DNA from: Kosakonia sacchari
Lineage (GTDB): Bacteria > Pseudomonadota > Gammaproteobacteria > Enterobacterales > Enterobacteriaceae
Length of the DNA: 64,000 nt
Direction of reading: 5' to 3'
NCBI GenBank assembly: GCA_900109485.1
Contig: FOAY01000005.1
Location: 1-64,000, forward strand
Shown here in pieces: positions 53,222 to 62,679 of the stretch (positions are counted from its first letter, which is position 1; the number at the start of each line of letters is the position of its first letter). Below the pieces are notes generated by a model. The model had not been told where the DNA came from and ran no database searches. It worked only from the letters and a program-made list of their open reading frames with translations. A program made the translations under genes and the position numbers.

Positions 53222-53979
53222 TGCAAGCCACTTTGCCCGCGCAAGACGCGATTATTCAATTAACCGGTGTCAGTAAATGGTACGGGAAATTTCAGGTGCT
53301 GGATGAGGTGTCGCTCAGCGTGAAAAAAGGAGAACGCGTGGTGATCTGCGGTCCTTCCGGTTCCGGGAAATCAACGCTGATCCGCTGCATTAACCGGCTG
53401 GAAGAGCACCAGAAAGGCCAGATTCTGGTGAACGGCATCGAAATGAACGACAACGTGCGCAATATCAGTCGTATCCGTCTGAGTATTGGCATGCTGTTTC
53501 AGCAGTTTAATCTGTTTCCGCACTTAAGCGTGCTGGATAACCTGACTATCGGGCCGACACTGGTGCGCAAGATGAGCCGCGCGCAGGCAACGGAACTGGC
53601 GATGCATTATCTGGAAAAAGTGCAGATTGCCAATCAGGCGCATAAGTTCCCGCTGCAACTCTCCGGCGGCCAGCAGCAGCGTGTGGCTATCGCCCGTGCA
53701 CTCTGTATGCAACCGGAGATTATGCTGTTTGATGAACCCACTTCGGCGCTCGATCCGGAGATGATCAAAGAAGTGCTGGACGTGATGCTCGATCTCGCTG
53801 AGAGCGGCATGACGATGATTGTGGTCACCCATGAGATGGGGTTTGCCCGTACCGTCGCGGATAATGTGGTGCTGATGGCCGACGGTCGCATTGTTGAATC
53901 CGCCCCGCCAGAAACCTTTTTTACCCAGCCTGCGCATCCGCGTACCCGCCAGTTTCTCGACCAAATCCTTAGCCATTAA
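53221..53979 (+). CDS. aapP: Amino-acid ABC transporter ATPase, AapP-like
   Basis: A 252-residue ABC ATPase with Walker A GPSGSGKST (about 44-52), Q-loop FQQFNLFPHL, signature LSGGQQQRVAIARAL, Walker B IMLFDEPTSALDPE and switch His in VVTHEMGF. It is the energising subunit for the aapJQM products. It ends the cassette and is followed by a GC-rich stem-loop. Confidence 0.93.
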   Translation: MQATLPAQDAIIQLTGVSKWYGKFQVLDEVSLSVKKGERVVICGPSGSGKSTLIRCINRLEEHQKGQILVNGIEMNDNVRNISRIRLSIGMLFQQFNLFPHLSVLDNLTIGPTLVRKMSRAQATELAMHYLEKVQIANQAHKFPLQLSGGQQQRVAIARALCMQPEIMLFDEPTSALDPEMIKEVLDVMLDLAESGMTMIVVTHEMGFARTVADNVVLMADGRIVESAPPETFFTQPAHPRTRQFLDQILSH

Positions 53980-53984
53980 TTATT

Positions 53985-54007
53985 GCGCGGCGGTGCTTCC
54001 GCCGTGC
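53985..54007 (+). terminator. Stem-loop after ABC cassette
   Basis: GCGCGGCGG/CCGCCGTGC (one G-U pair, five-base loop) lies 5 bases after the aapP stop; the tail has only three T, so it may be a rho-assisted or weak terminator. Confidence 0.55.
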
Positions 54008-54467
54008 AGTTTCCCCATTCCCCTATTCGCCGTCTGTGTAATCCCCCTGCAAAATATAATGTTTTTTTGACTGTTGTTGAGGCAATATTTAACGAATGCT
54101 GCTGTTTTGCTGATATTTGGCTGCGCAAAAAATGTAAACACATTAGCCCGCCATGTTAATGTTTCTATTTTTCATCGCTTAATTTTAAGGCTTTTATGCA
54201 TGGCTGGCTGGTAATTTAGCTTAAGGATTTACTTATAGCTGGTGAATTTTCATTTCATCATTTTTCTTTCGCAAAATCATAACAATATTTATCAACGGAA
54301 CGGTAAGCCTGACTTAAAAAATATTTATCACAGCTACTTTCCGTCGGCCTCAGGTTTGTGGAAAATGCATCGGTAATAACAACAAATCGACTGTCCGGTA
54401 AATTATAAAAAAAGCCATTACCGCGTCAGCAATACTTTTTGATCGCGGTATATTGTGGGGAATATTC
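54008..54467. other. AT-rich intergenic region before chemoreceptor
   Basis: These 460 bases are markedly AT-rich and hold no credible ORF. The chemoreceptor promoter must be here, but I could not find a convincing sigma-28 promoter at the usual spacing or a clear -35/-10 pair. An untranslated regulatory region is possible. Confidence 0.45.
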
Positions 54468-56006
54468 ATGAAGCGTAACACTCCTGTTACACAGAAAGAG
54501 TTTTTGCTTAACGATGGCACGACACTGTTGTCGACTACCAACACACACAGCCATATTACTTATGCTAACTCCGCTTTTATCGATGCCAGCGGATATAGCG
54601 AAGATCAACTTGTGGGTGAGGCGCATAATATAATTCGTCACCCTGATATGCCGCCTGCGGCATTTGGCGATATGTGGTCCACTATTCAGCAGGGAGACAG
54701 TTGGACCGGGATTGTTAAAAACCGCCGTCTCAATGGCGATCACTACTGGGTTCGCGCCAACGTCACCCCGGTATATCAGCAAGGGCAGCTCACCGGTTAT
54801 ATCTCGGTGCGAAATATCCCAACCCGTGAAGAAATTGACGCCAGCGCTGAACTTTATCAGCTGGCGAATGAAAACAAACTCCGCGGGCATCGTTTTTATA
54901 AAGGTCTGGTTGTTCGCCGGGGTTTATTTTCTTTTTTCTCGATCTTCCAGCGAATCAGTGTTTCAAAACGCATAAACCTTGGCACGATTATTACCGCCGC
55001 CCTGCTCGTTGCGCTGCAATTTGTTCCTTTCGATGCCGCAGAAAAAGCCGGAAGTGCAATTATTATATTAGGTTTGCTGTCAGTTTTTTTGCACAGCCAA
55101 ATATCTCGTCCGCTGAAAATTGTGCTGGAACAAATGCAGAAAGTGGTTTCCGGACGCGAGGGCGATTATGTGCGTTTTAATCGCGTGGATGAAATCGGTT
55201 TATTGATGCGTCTGGTTAACCAGGCCGGGTTAAATCTCAGTTCGCTGGTGGGCGATGTCTCGACACAAATCAACGGCATTCGTGTGATCAGCGGGCGCAT
55301 TTCCAGCGAGGGCGAATCCCTGCAACGCCGCACGGAAGAAACCTCCGGCGAACTGCATCAGACCGCCGCCGCTGTAGAAGAGATCGCCAGTGCCGTGCGC
55401 CAGACAGCGGAAACCGCTGCCGAAGCGATGGTCAGAGCGGATGATGCCAGCACCAGCGCGATGGAAAGCGGTAATGTGATGAAAAAAACGATCGGCATGA
55501 TGCAGTCTGTTTCTGCAGACAACAGCAAAATCGTCGATATCATTAGCGTCATCGACAGTATCGCCTTCCAGACCAATATCCTGGCGCTCAATGCAGCGGT
55601 GGAAGCGGCGCGCGCCGGGGAGTCCGGCCGTGGCTTTGCCGTGGTTGCCGCCGAAGTGCGCAATCTGGCGCAACACTCGGCCTCCGCCGCGCGCGAAATC
55701 CAGACGCTGATCGAGCATAACGTGGCGAACGTCAGGAGCGGTGTTGAGATGGTTGCCAATACGGAAACGCACCTGACAGCGATGATTGACAGCGTGATTA
55801 ACATGTCCACGATGATCAAAGAGATTAGCACCGCGACCAACGAACAGACGCAGGCGCTGGAGCTGATTAACCAGTCCGTTTCCCGTATTGGGACGATGAC
55901 CCACAACAACACGTCGATGGTGGAGCAAGTGACCAGCGCAGCGGAAGATCTTTCGGAACGCGCAGCCCGCCTGCATCGCGCGGTACATGTGTTCGGCGGT
56001 AGCTGA
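54468..56006 (+). CDS. PAS-containing methyl-accepting chemotaxis protein, Aer-like
   Basis: A 512-residue chemoreceptor without a periplasmic sensor. The cytoplasmic N-terminal PAS domain (about 1-115) has [20 protein letters not shown] and [13 protein letters not shown], as in the FAD-binding aerotaxis receptor Aer. A short hydrophobic hairpin (about 175-215) anchors it in the membrane; a HAMP-like region and a signalling domain follow, with the hairpin tip [21 protein letters not shown] conserved. It should report redox or oxygen state to CheA/CheW. GTGGGG precedes the chosen ATG. No CheR-tethering pentapeptide is present at the C-terminus. Confidence 0.88.
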   Translation: MKRNTPVTQKEFLLNDGTTLLSTTNTHSHITYANSAFIDASGYSEDQLVGEAHNIIRHPDMPPAAFGDMWSTIQQGDSWTGIVKNRRLNGDHYWVRANVTPVYQQGQLTGYISVRNIPTREEIDASAELYQLANENKLRGHRFYKGLVVRRGLFSFFSIFQRISVSKRINLGTIITAALLVALQFVPFDAAEKAGSAIIILGLLSVFLHSQISRPLKIVLEQMQKVVSGREGDYVRFNRVDEIGLLMRLVNQAGLNLSSLVGDVSTQINGIRVISGRISSEGESLQRRTEETSGELHQTAAAVEEIASAVRQTAETAAEAMVRADDASTSAMESGNVMKKTIGMMQSVSADNSKIVDIISVIDSIAFQTNILALNAAVEAARAGESGRGFAVVAAEVRNLAQHSASAAREIQTLIEHNVANVRSGVEMVANTETHLTAMIDSVINMSTMIKEISTATNEQTQALELINQSVSRIGTMTHNNTSMVEQVTSAAEDLSERAARLHRAVHVFGGS

Positions 56007-56055
56007 TCAACACATGCTATAGTCGCTGCGGGCATTTTTGCGCAAAAGGCGAAGC

Positions 56056-57141
56056 ATGATGTTACTCAGAGCAGTACTGATTTTTATCCTGACGGCGGCC
56101 ACCTGTGCCGCCGCTTCTCTGCGTCCTCCCGCCGGATTTATGCAGCCGCCGGAACAAAAGGCTTCAGGCGATAAAGCGGTAAAGTGCCCGGATGTTCCCG
56201 CGCCGTTTACCCGCGTGCTCGATTTTCCCAGTAAATATGCAGGCTCCGACAGCGCCCGCGCCACGCTCAATCCGCAGGCCGATGCGGCGTTTCGCCAGCA
56301 GACGCAGCCCATCACCGATATGGAGCGCTATATCAGCCGTCAGGTCACCGCCTGGGCGCACAGCGGCAATGCGCAACATGTTGCCTGCGCGGTGGCTGCG
56401 CTGGATCAATGGGCCAGCGCGGGCGCGTTAACGGAACGCGCCAATAACCATACCGGCAGGTCAATGCGCAAATGGGCGCTGGCTACCTTCTCCTCCGCCT
56501 GGCTGCAACTGGAATACGCGCCGCAGCATCCGCTTAACGCTTATCCGGCACAGCAGCAAACGATTCAACACTGGCTGGGGAGCCTGGGGGATTTGGCCGT
56601 GAAGGAGTGGCATGATTTGCCGCTGGAGAAGGTTAACAACCATAGTTACTGGGCGGCCTGGGCGATTATCACCACTGCCGTGGTAACGCAGCGACAGGAT
56701 CTGTTCACCGCCGCGCTGGATATCTATCGCACCGCTATGCAGCAGGTGGATGACGAAGGCTTTTTACCCAATGAGCTGCACCGCCGCCAGCGCGCCCTTT
56801 CCTATCATAATTACGCGCTGCAACCGCTGGTGATGATCGCTCTGTTTGCGCGGGCGAACGGCATCGATGCGCTGGCGGAAAATCACGGCGCATTAAAACG
56901 CCTCGGCGTGCGGGTGATTGATGGGCTGGATGATGCCAGCGCATTTACGCAACGTACTGGCGCAGCGCAGGATATGGCGTTTTTGCAACATCCGACGAAC
57001 CTGGCCTGGCTGGAAGCCTGGTGTTCGCTGTACGCCTGTGACAGTGCGCTGAAACAGCGGCTGGCCAGTTTGCGCCCCTGGCAAAATACGCGTCTGGGCG
57101 GCGACCTGAGCCGTCTGGCCGGTGCCGCCAGAGCCGAGTGA
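56056..57141 (+). CDS. Secreted alginate lyase, PL5 (AlgL-like) family
   Basis: A 361-residue protein with a Sec signal peptide (MMLLRAVLIFILTAATCAAA). The mature part is an alpha/alpha-barrel mannuronate lyase: MRKWALATFSSAWLQL and the catalytic block VNNHSYWAAWAII (Asn-His, then Tyr as family catalytic residues) are present, plus ELHRRQRALSYHNYALQPL. It would cleave polymannuronate in the periplasm. No alginate biosynthesis genes lie in the window, so it may serve in scavenging plant-associated or biofilm alginate. The start at 56056 has AAGGCG upstream. It converges with the NIPSNAP gene 5 bases away. Confidence 0.85.
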   Translation: MMLLRAVLIFILTAATCAAASLRPPAGFMQPPEQKASGDKAVKCPDVPAPFTRVLDFPSKYAGSDSARATLNPQADAAFRQQTQPITDMERYISRQVTAWAHSGNAQHVACAVAALDQWASAGALTERANNHTGRSMRKWALATFSSAWLQLEYAPQHPLNAYPAQQQTIQHWLGSLGDLAVKEWHDLPLEKVNNHSYWAAWAIITTAVVTQRQDLFTAALDIYRTAMQQVDDEGFLPNELHRRQRALSYHNYALQPLVMIALFARANGIDALAENHGALKRLGVRVIDGLDDASAFTQRTGAAQDMAFLQHPTNLAWLEAWCSLYACDSALKQRLASLRPWQNTRLGGDLSRLAGAARAE

Positions 57142-57146
57142 ATCAA

Positions 57147-57944
57147 TTATTGCCCATTTCCGGCAATCGCCAGGTAGTCTGTATAGAGTTGCGGCGCGCC
57201 GGAGAAGGAGGCCATCGTGCGCCATTCGTCATACATGCGCTCTGTATCCTGGTGCGCTTTTACGAAGGAAAGCGCTTTTTCCGTGGAAACATCGAGCCCC
57301 GGATGGAATGAATTCAGCGAGTCGAGGCTTTCGATTTCCAGCATCACCGCATATTGCTCCTGTCGGTTGCCGCCCTGACCTTTCAGCAGATGGAACTTCC
57401 AGCCGGGATAATCTTCCACGCGGTGAATGTTATCGATAATAAATTGCTCAAAAGTTTGCGGTTTTACGCCAGCACGTAAGGCCAGATTATGAATACCCAC
57501 CACGCGTGAGCGCGGTTTTTGCCCGGCGACAACCTGATAATTTGGCCCTTCCGCCAGTGAGCTGTTGGTGTTCTCGGCGACCAACGAATAGGTGGTGAAA
57601 AGGGTCGGCAGTTCCGCAAAAGTGGCGTAGATTTTCCACTCGGCAATCAACGCCAGCGCCTGCGGGTGCTGTTGCCAGAAATTTTGCGCCTCTGCCGTTT
57701 GTTCGCCGTTCTCTGCGACATAACGGGCATAAAGCTGCAAATTCGGGGCTTCGTACAGCATCAGATACTGGTTTTCTCTCTCGCCGCGCAGCCCTTTCAG
57801 CAGCGTCCAGCGCCATCCCGGATAGGCCGGGATCTGCACGCCGCGCTGGCGGACAAACTCTTCAAAATCAGCCTCAGTAACGCCTTTCTTTAAATTCAGG
57901 CCGATGTAATGCAGGCTAAAAATAGCCTGAGATGCATTGTTCAT
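57147..57944 (-). CDS. NIPSNAP-like dimeric alpha/beta-barrel protein
   Basis: A 265-residue soluble protein made of two similar halves (about 5-130 and 145-260). The first half carries YPGWRWTLLKGLRGERENQY, the second YPGWKFHLLKGQGGNRQEQY, each followed by the strand that closes a ferredoxin-like barrel. Whole-length similarity to the C-terminal 267 residues of the radical SAM protein at 59141 is obvious by eye. The dimeric alpha/beta-barrel fold includes heme-degrading and cofactor-free monooxygenases and NIPSNAP proteins. It is the last gene of the minus-strand operon. Confidence 0.78.
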   Translation of the reverse strand: MNNASQAIFSLHYIGLNLKKGVTEADFEEFVRQRGVQIPAYPGWRWTLLKGLRGERENQYLMLYEAPNLQLYARYVAENGEQTAEAQNFWQQHPQALALIAEWKIYATFAELPTLFTTYSLVAENTNSSLAEGPNYQVVAGQKPRSRVVGIHNLALRAGVKPQTFEQFIIDNIHRVEDYPGWKFHLLKGQGGNRQEQYAVMLEIESLDSLNSFHPGLDVSTEKALSFVKAHQDTERMYDEWRTMASFSGAPQLYTDYLAIAGNGQ

Positions 57945-57976
57945 AAAGACTCCTTTCTTTCAGTGTTATCAATCAA

Positions 57977-59137
57977 TTACCGTGTGATGGCGCGCGCAAG
58001 CAGGCTTACCGCGAACAGGATCGCCACCCCGGCGCTGAACACGGCGACCAGGCTGGTATGCTGCGCGAAAACGCCAATTAATGCCGGGCCGCTTAACAGC
58101 CCGGCATAGCCAAACAGTGTCACCGCGGGCAGCGCAAAGTGCGATGGCACCGGCTGATTCCCCGCGATCGAGAAAAGAACGGGCACGATATTCGCCAGGC
58201 CCGCGCCTACCAGCGCAAATCCCGCCAGGGAAACGGCTGCACTATCAACCGACACCACCACCAGCAACCCTGCGGCGGCGCTTATTGCGCTGGCAATCAA
58301 CATTCGCAGATGGCCATAGCGATTAATCAGGCGATCGCCATACAGCCTCGCCAGCGCAACGGCGATGGAATAAAGCGTGAAACCAAACCCTGCCTGGTGC
58401 GTTGCCATCCGCCGCTCGCTGTGAAGAAAAACGGCGGACCAGTCGAGCATCGCGCCTTCGATCAGAAAGATAAAAAAGCACACGATGGCGATAAGCCGCA
58501 GACCAGGATGCGCCAGCGCCTGGCATGTGCCGCCTGCCGCGCCGCTCTGCTGCGGGCGTTTTGCTAACAAATGACCCGATGCCGCGAGGACGATAACCGC
58601 CATTGCGAATGCCACCAGAACGCTTGCATACCGTGGCGGCACATTTGCCCACAGCAGCAGGCTGATGCTTCCGGCACCGGCAATACAGCCGAAACTAAAA
58701 AAGCTGTGAAATCCGGCCATTCTCGCCTGCCCGGCTTCGCGCTCAACCACGACGGCCTGGCTGTTCATTGACACATCCAGCAGGCCGTTTGCCGCGCCAA
58801 AAAGCAGTAAAACCCCGCCCATGACGGCGGGGGAAGTGACAGACAGCAGCAGCGACAAGCAGACGCACAGCAGCAACGCGCAGCACAGGATCAACGCCCG
58901 GCAGCCAACGCGGTGGATCAAGCGGCCGCTGAACGGCATCGCCAGCATCGATCCTGCGGCCACACAAAACAGCAGCAAACCGAGCGCGCCATCGTCAAGC
59001 TGCAGCCCGCGCTTGACCAACGGGATCAGCGGCGCCCAGGCCGACACGCCCAAACCGGCAACCAGGAAAATCGCTCGCGTCGCGCGTTGTTGACGCAGAT
59101 TATCCGTCGGAAAAGCTCCAGAGAAATGACGCGTCAT
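57977..59137 (-). CDS. MFS transporter, YbjJ-like
   Basis: A 386-residue, 12-helix transporter. The N-terminal FLVAGLGVSAWAPLIPLVKR and the segment ANGLLDVSMNSQAVVVERE after helix 4 are hallmarks of the YbjJ/FucP-like group. It lies 3 bases after the radical SAM gene stop and 32 before the NIPSNAP gene, so it belongs to the operon and may export its product. No substrate is known. Confidence 0.83.
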   Translation of the reverse strand: MTRHFSGAFPTDNLRQQRATRAIFLVAGLGVSAWAPLIPLVKRGLQLDDGALGLLLFCVAAGSMLAMPFSGRLIHRVGCRALILCCALLLCVCLSLLLSVTSPAVMGGVLLLFGAANGLLDVSMNSQAVVVEREAGQARMAGFHSFFSFGCIAGAGSISLLLWANVPPRYASVLVAFAMAVIVLAASGHLLAKRPQQSGAAGGTCQALAHPGLRLIAIVCFFIFLIEGAMLDWSAVFLHSERRMATHQAGFGFTLYSIAVALARLYGDRLINRYGHLRMLIASAISAAAGLLVVVSVDSAAVSLAGFALVGAGLANIVPVLFSIAGNQPVPSHFALPAVTLFGYAGLLSGPALIGVFAQHTSLVAVFSAGVAILFAVSLLARAITR

Positions 59138-59140
59138 GGC

Positions 59141-61405
59141 TCAGGCTCCCCTGTTATCTTCGCCGGGCTGACTTTCGGCAACCGCCAGGTAATCGGTGTA
59201 GATCTGCGGCGAGCCGGAAAACGAAGCGAGTTGCTTCCACTCTTCGTACATCTGTTTGGTATCCCGGTGCGCTCTGGCAAAAATTGCCGCTTCATCGGTG
59301 GCGATATCGGGCTCCGGATAGAACTGATCCAGCGCCGCCAGGCTGGCGATCTCCATCATCACCACATATTGATCGAGCCGGTTACCGCGTTCACCTTTCA
59401 GCAAACGAAATTTCCAGTCCGGGTAGTCTTCAATGCGGTGATGATTCTCGGCGATGAAGGTCTCGAAGGTATGCGCTTCAACATCCGGACGCAGCGCCAG
59501 ATTGTGGATGCCAATAACCCGTGCTTCCGCCTCTTCACCGGGACGCTCGCGATAGCGCGGGCCGTCGGGGACGGTGCTTTTTTTATTTTCTGCCAGCAGA
59601 CGGTAATCGGTGTAGATCGTCGGCAGCGCGCTAAATGTTCCCAGACGCTGCCATTCACGCAGGATCTCTTGCGCCTGCGGACGATCGCGCCAGAACTGGC
59701 GCGCCAGCGGCGTGAGATTGCCGTCGGTGCGCTGATAGCGATCGCGACATTCCGCGCTTTCAATTTCGTACAGCATCATAAATTGCCCGGCGCGCTCACC
59801 GCGTAAACCGCGCAGCAATGTCCAGCGCCACCCCGGATAACAAGGGATCTTGCAGCCTTTTTCGCGGACAAACGCTTCAAACTGTGCATTGGTAACACCA
59901 GCTTCGGTATCAATCGCAATGTAATAGAGGCTAAAAACCGGTGCCGGTACGTCCGTATTTGTCACAGGCAACCTCCTGATGTCGCCAGAAGAAAATTGAG
60001 TGTTGATGAGCGCTTCAACCAGCGTCACGCCGTTTGGCGTGAGCGTGACGACATCATCGCGCACGGTGAACAGAGTTTTCGGGGTTAACGTCTTCAGCGC
60101 GCGGCAGATAAACGGGTTGCTGAAAAAGCTGCGCCCGTCAAAGCGTTTTCTGAATTCGTGATTGCATACCGGACGTAAGGTCGACAGCGCCATTTTGAAC
60201 GCATTCACTTCACGCTGCAGCGGAGAAAAGCCGTGGCTGCTGTCGATGGGCAGTTCTCCTTCGTCAAGCGCGGCCTTGTAGCGCCGGTAGTCCGTGATAT
60301 TAATAGCTTCCGCCAGCGAACATTTGGAGCTGCCGCCGAGACCAATGGCCACTTCCGGGTACTGCTTATCCAGATCGGTAATCAGCCCCTTCCATTTTTC
60401 TGCGGGCTGCGTGTTGCGGTGGAAATACATGGTGGGATGCTCGCGGTAATCCGCTGCGAGATAGCGTTCAATCAGTTCCCGCATCTGGTACTGCTTGCCC
60501 AGCCCCGGAAACGCCTGGCTGTTAGCCCCCTTTTTCTGCCATAAACTTTGCCGCTGCCCGGAGACGCCCGTGCGTCGCTTCATAAACTCCGCGAGGTGCA
60601 GTTTGGTGCAGACGACATGAGAAATCGCCAGTTCACGGCATTTTTCCATGTCGTATTTCACATCATCAACGCTTTGCCCCGGCAGACCATAGATCAGGTC
60701 GATGCTGATCCAGTCAAAACCCACTTCGCGCGCGTTAGCGATGGTTTGTTCGCAGGTTTCGGCCGTATGCCTGCGCCCGCAGGCGGCGATGATCTCATCG
60801 TTGAACGACTGAACGCCGAAACTGATTTTGCTGAACCCCAGCGTTTTAAGCAGCTCCAGATAGGCTCTGGTCAGCGTTGCCGGTTCGCCTTCAAAACGCA
60901 GCGTGGCGGCAGAAAGGTTGAAGTGCTGCCGGTAAAACGCCATCAGGCGCTGTAGCTCCGCCGCGGGCAACAGCGACGGTGTGCCGCCGAAAATGTTAAA
61001 TTCCCCCACTTCCGCCCCGGCAAGCGCGGGCACCTTATCAAGCCACAGAGCGGCTTCCTTGATGTTGTAATCCACCAGTTGCCGAAAAACCGCCTGCGAG
61101 GGCGCGCTCTGCGGATTGAGGATAATGGTCGGGAACTGGCAGAAATGGCAGCGGTAGCGGCAGGTTGGGATCGACACCCAGAGGTGGATCTGCTTCGCCT
61201 GTGCGATGTCGTGCTCCATGTCCTGGAAATATGCTTCCAGCGGGTAGTCTTTAATGTCGCCAGGAAAAACATGGCAGCCGAAGGGGTCGCGGTAAACATA
61301 CTCAAGGAAATCGCGGTTTTCGGGCGAAGCGAGAAAATCGTACACCTGCGGAACCGGATAGCGCGGATCGAGATCGTTGAGCGAGTCGAACAGAATATCG
61401 TTCAT
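59141..61405 (-). CDS. HemW-like radical SAM enzyme fused to NIPSNAP-like domains
   Basis: A 754-residue protein. Residues about 20-480 are a HemN/HemW-type radical SAM enzyme: CRYRCHFCQF gives Cys82, Cys86 and Cys89 for the 4Fe-4S cluster and lacks the fourth Cys of true HemN; FNIFGGTPSLL, FGVQSFNDEII and DLIYGLPGQS are the expected SAM-binding and barrel blocks. A HemN_C-like region with FSPLQREVNAFKMALSTLRP follows. Residues about 488-754 are two NIPSNAP-like domains homologous to the free protein at 57147. Such a fusion is not a standard heme-biosynthesis enzyme. The ATG overlaps the upstream glycosyltransferase stop (ATGA). Substrate unknown. Confidence 0.85.
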   Translation of the reverse strand: MNDILFDSLNDLDPRYPVPQVYDFLASPENRDFLEYVYRDPFGCHVFPGDIKDYPLEAYFQDMEHDIAQAKQIHLWVSIPTCRYRCHFCQFPTIILNPQSAPSQAVFRQLVDYNIKEAALWLDKVPALAGAEVGEFNIFGGTPSLLPAAELQRLMAFYRQHFNLSAATLRFEGEPATLTRAYLELLKTLGFSKISFGVQSFNDEIIAACGRRHTAETCEQTIANAREVGFDWISIDLIYGLPGQSVDDVKYDMEKCRELAISHVVCTKLHLAEFMKRRTGVSGQRQSLWQKKGANSQAFPGLGKQYQMRELIERYLAADYREHPTMYFHRNTQPAEKWKGLITDLDKQYPEVAIGLGGSSKCSLAEAINITDYRRYKAALDEGELPIDSSHGFSPLQREVNAFKMALSTLRPVCNHEFRKRFDGRSFFSNPFICRALKTLTPKTLFTVRDDVVTLTPNGVTLVEALINTQFSSGDIRRLPVTNTDVPAPVFSLYYIAIDTEAGVTNAQFEAFVREKGCKIPCYPGWRWTLLRGLRGERAGQFMMLYEIESAECRDRYQRTDGNLTPLARQFWRDRPQAQEILREWQRLGTFSALPTIYTDYRLLAENKKSTVPDGPRYRERPGEEAEARVIGIHNLALRPDVEAHTFETFIAENHHRIEDYPDWKFRLLKGERGNRLDQYVVMMEIASLAALDQFYPEPDIATDEAAIFARAHRDTKQMYEEWKQLASFSGSPQIYTDYLAVAESQPGEDNRGA

Positions 61406-62679
61406 CAGAACACCCCTCCGTTGGCAAAGTAGTTGTGCGCCATGCCGGATTCACGATCTTCGCTGAAATAGCGGACAAATCGCTGAAAATCTTCGCTTTT
61501 AACGTACTCAAAACAGGCCGGAAGCGGCGGCGGAAAACCGATATCCTCGCCGACCGCGCGGCGCAGCGCGCTGAAAATATCGTCACGAAACTCGAAATAC
61601 AGCCGGTAGGCTGGCGTTTTGTAGGCATGAATCGGGCTCAGATCGATCAGACGCATCTCATGGAGAATTTCATAGATACGCCGGAACAGACGTTCGGCGA
61701 CTTGTGGGGTAAAAAATTCGCGAACGGCGTGATTGTCCAGCAGGATTTGCGGGTTGAGTAACGCCGGTAGCACAATGTTTTTCGGCACATAATCCTTGAT
61801 CGAATAGTGCCAGGCCTGCAATGACTGGGCGGCGGTGGTATCCCTTAACGCCGGTTGCTGTGTGTTTTCCGGACGGACATCTTTCATAATGATGACGCCA
61901 TCCTGCCCGTAGGCGACGCCGGTTATCACCTCTTGCAGGATGGTATCCACGCGGCGACTGTTAATTTCAACCCGGGAATTGTGGGCGTAAACGGGTTTAC
62001 CGCCCGCCGCGATCACCCGAATACCGAAATCCCAGTCATCCGAAAGATGCTCGACAAACCGGCCCTTATCAAGCTGATAAAAGATTTCGATACCGCCCAC
62101 TTTGTCGTAAAGTGCGCGTTCAACGGCAAACCCCTTGCCATCGGGAAAGCCACCAAACAGCGAAAATGAGACCTCACGGCAACGCAGCGTTTTCTGAATC
62201 TCCGCAAACAGATTGGGGCGAAGCCGGAACGCGTTCTCGTTGTAGTAGTAATTACAGGTGCCTAAATCGCCGTTTTCCGCGATCATTTTTTCAATCAGCG
62301 AGTGTAGCCACCAGCTATCAACGGTGCAGTCGGCATCTGCCGAGACGATGTAGTGTTTGCGGCTAATGCCCAGCCGTTTGTCCCGGGCTTTTGAGCGCAG
62401 CGATGCGTAATCCATCCCGCATTTTCTTGCAGAGGAAACACCCTGCGTGGGCTCTTTAATGATATGAATATCCAGCGCCGGATGCAGACGCTGAAATTCG
62501 CTGATTTTGGCAACGGAATCATCGGTGGAATTATTATCCACAACGATCAGTTCATACTTTTCATGCGACAACATATTGCTGCATGTTTTTTGATTAAATA
62601 ACGAAGTGAGAACCGCATCGATACGATCGCTTTCGTTATAGACCGGCAAAACAATTGATATGTAAATGTCCTTACGCAT
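61405..62679 (-). CDS. Family 2 glycosyltransferase
   Basis: A 424-residue GT-A glycosyltransferase. The N-terminus has IVLPVYNESDRI and VVDNNSTDDS for the nucleotide sugar. The metal-binding DxD reads SADADC (about 114-119), and DDWDFGIRV suits the acceptor-side acidic motif near 225. No membrane helix is present, so it is likely cytosolic with a small-molecule or peptide acceptor rather than a polysaccharide synthase. GGGAGG lies before the ATG at 62679. It overlaps the upstream glycosyltransferase by 8 bases and the radical SAM gene by 1. Confidence 0.85.
   Translation of the reverse strand: MRKDIYISIVLPVYNESDRIDAVLTSLFNQKTCSNMLSHEKYELIVVDNNSTDDSVAKISEFQRLHPALDIHIIKEPTQGVSSARKCGMDYASLRSKARDKRLGISRKHYIVSADADCTVDSWWLHSLIEKMIAENGDLGTCNYYYNENAFRLRPNLFAEIQKTLRCREVSFSLFGGFPDGKGFAVERALYDKVGGIEIFYQLDKGRFVEHLSDDWDFGIRVIAAGGKPVYAHNSRVEINSRRVDTILQEVITGVAYGQDGVIIMKDVRPENTQQPALRDTTAAQSLQAWHYSIKDYVPKNIVLPALLNPQILLDNHAVREFFTPQVAERLFRRIYEILHEMRLIDLSPIHAYKTPAYRLYFEFRDDIFSALRRAVGEDIGFPPPLPACFEYVKSEDFQRFVRYFSEDRESGMAHNYFANGGVF

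Noticed and set aside
54380-54467. Sigma-28-like sequence before the chemoreceptor
   Set aside because: TAAA-type and GCC-type elements occur, but the spacing between them is several bases too short for a flagellar promoter.
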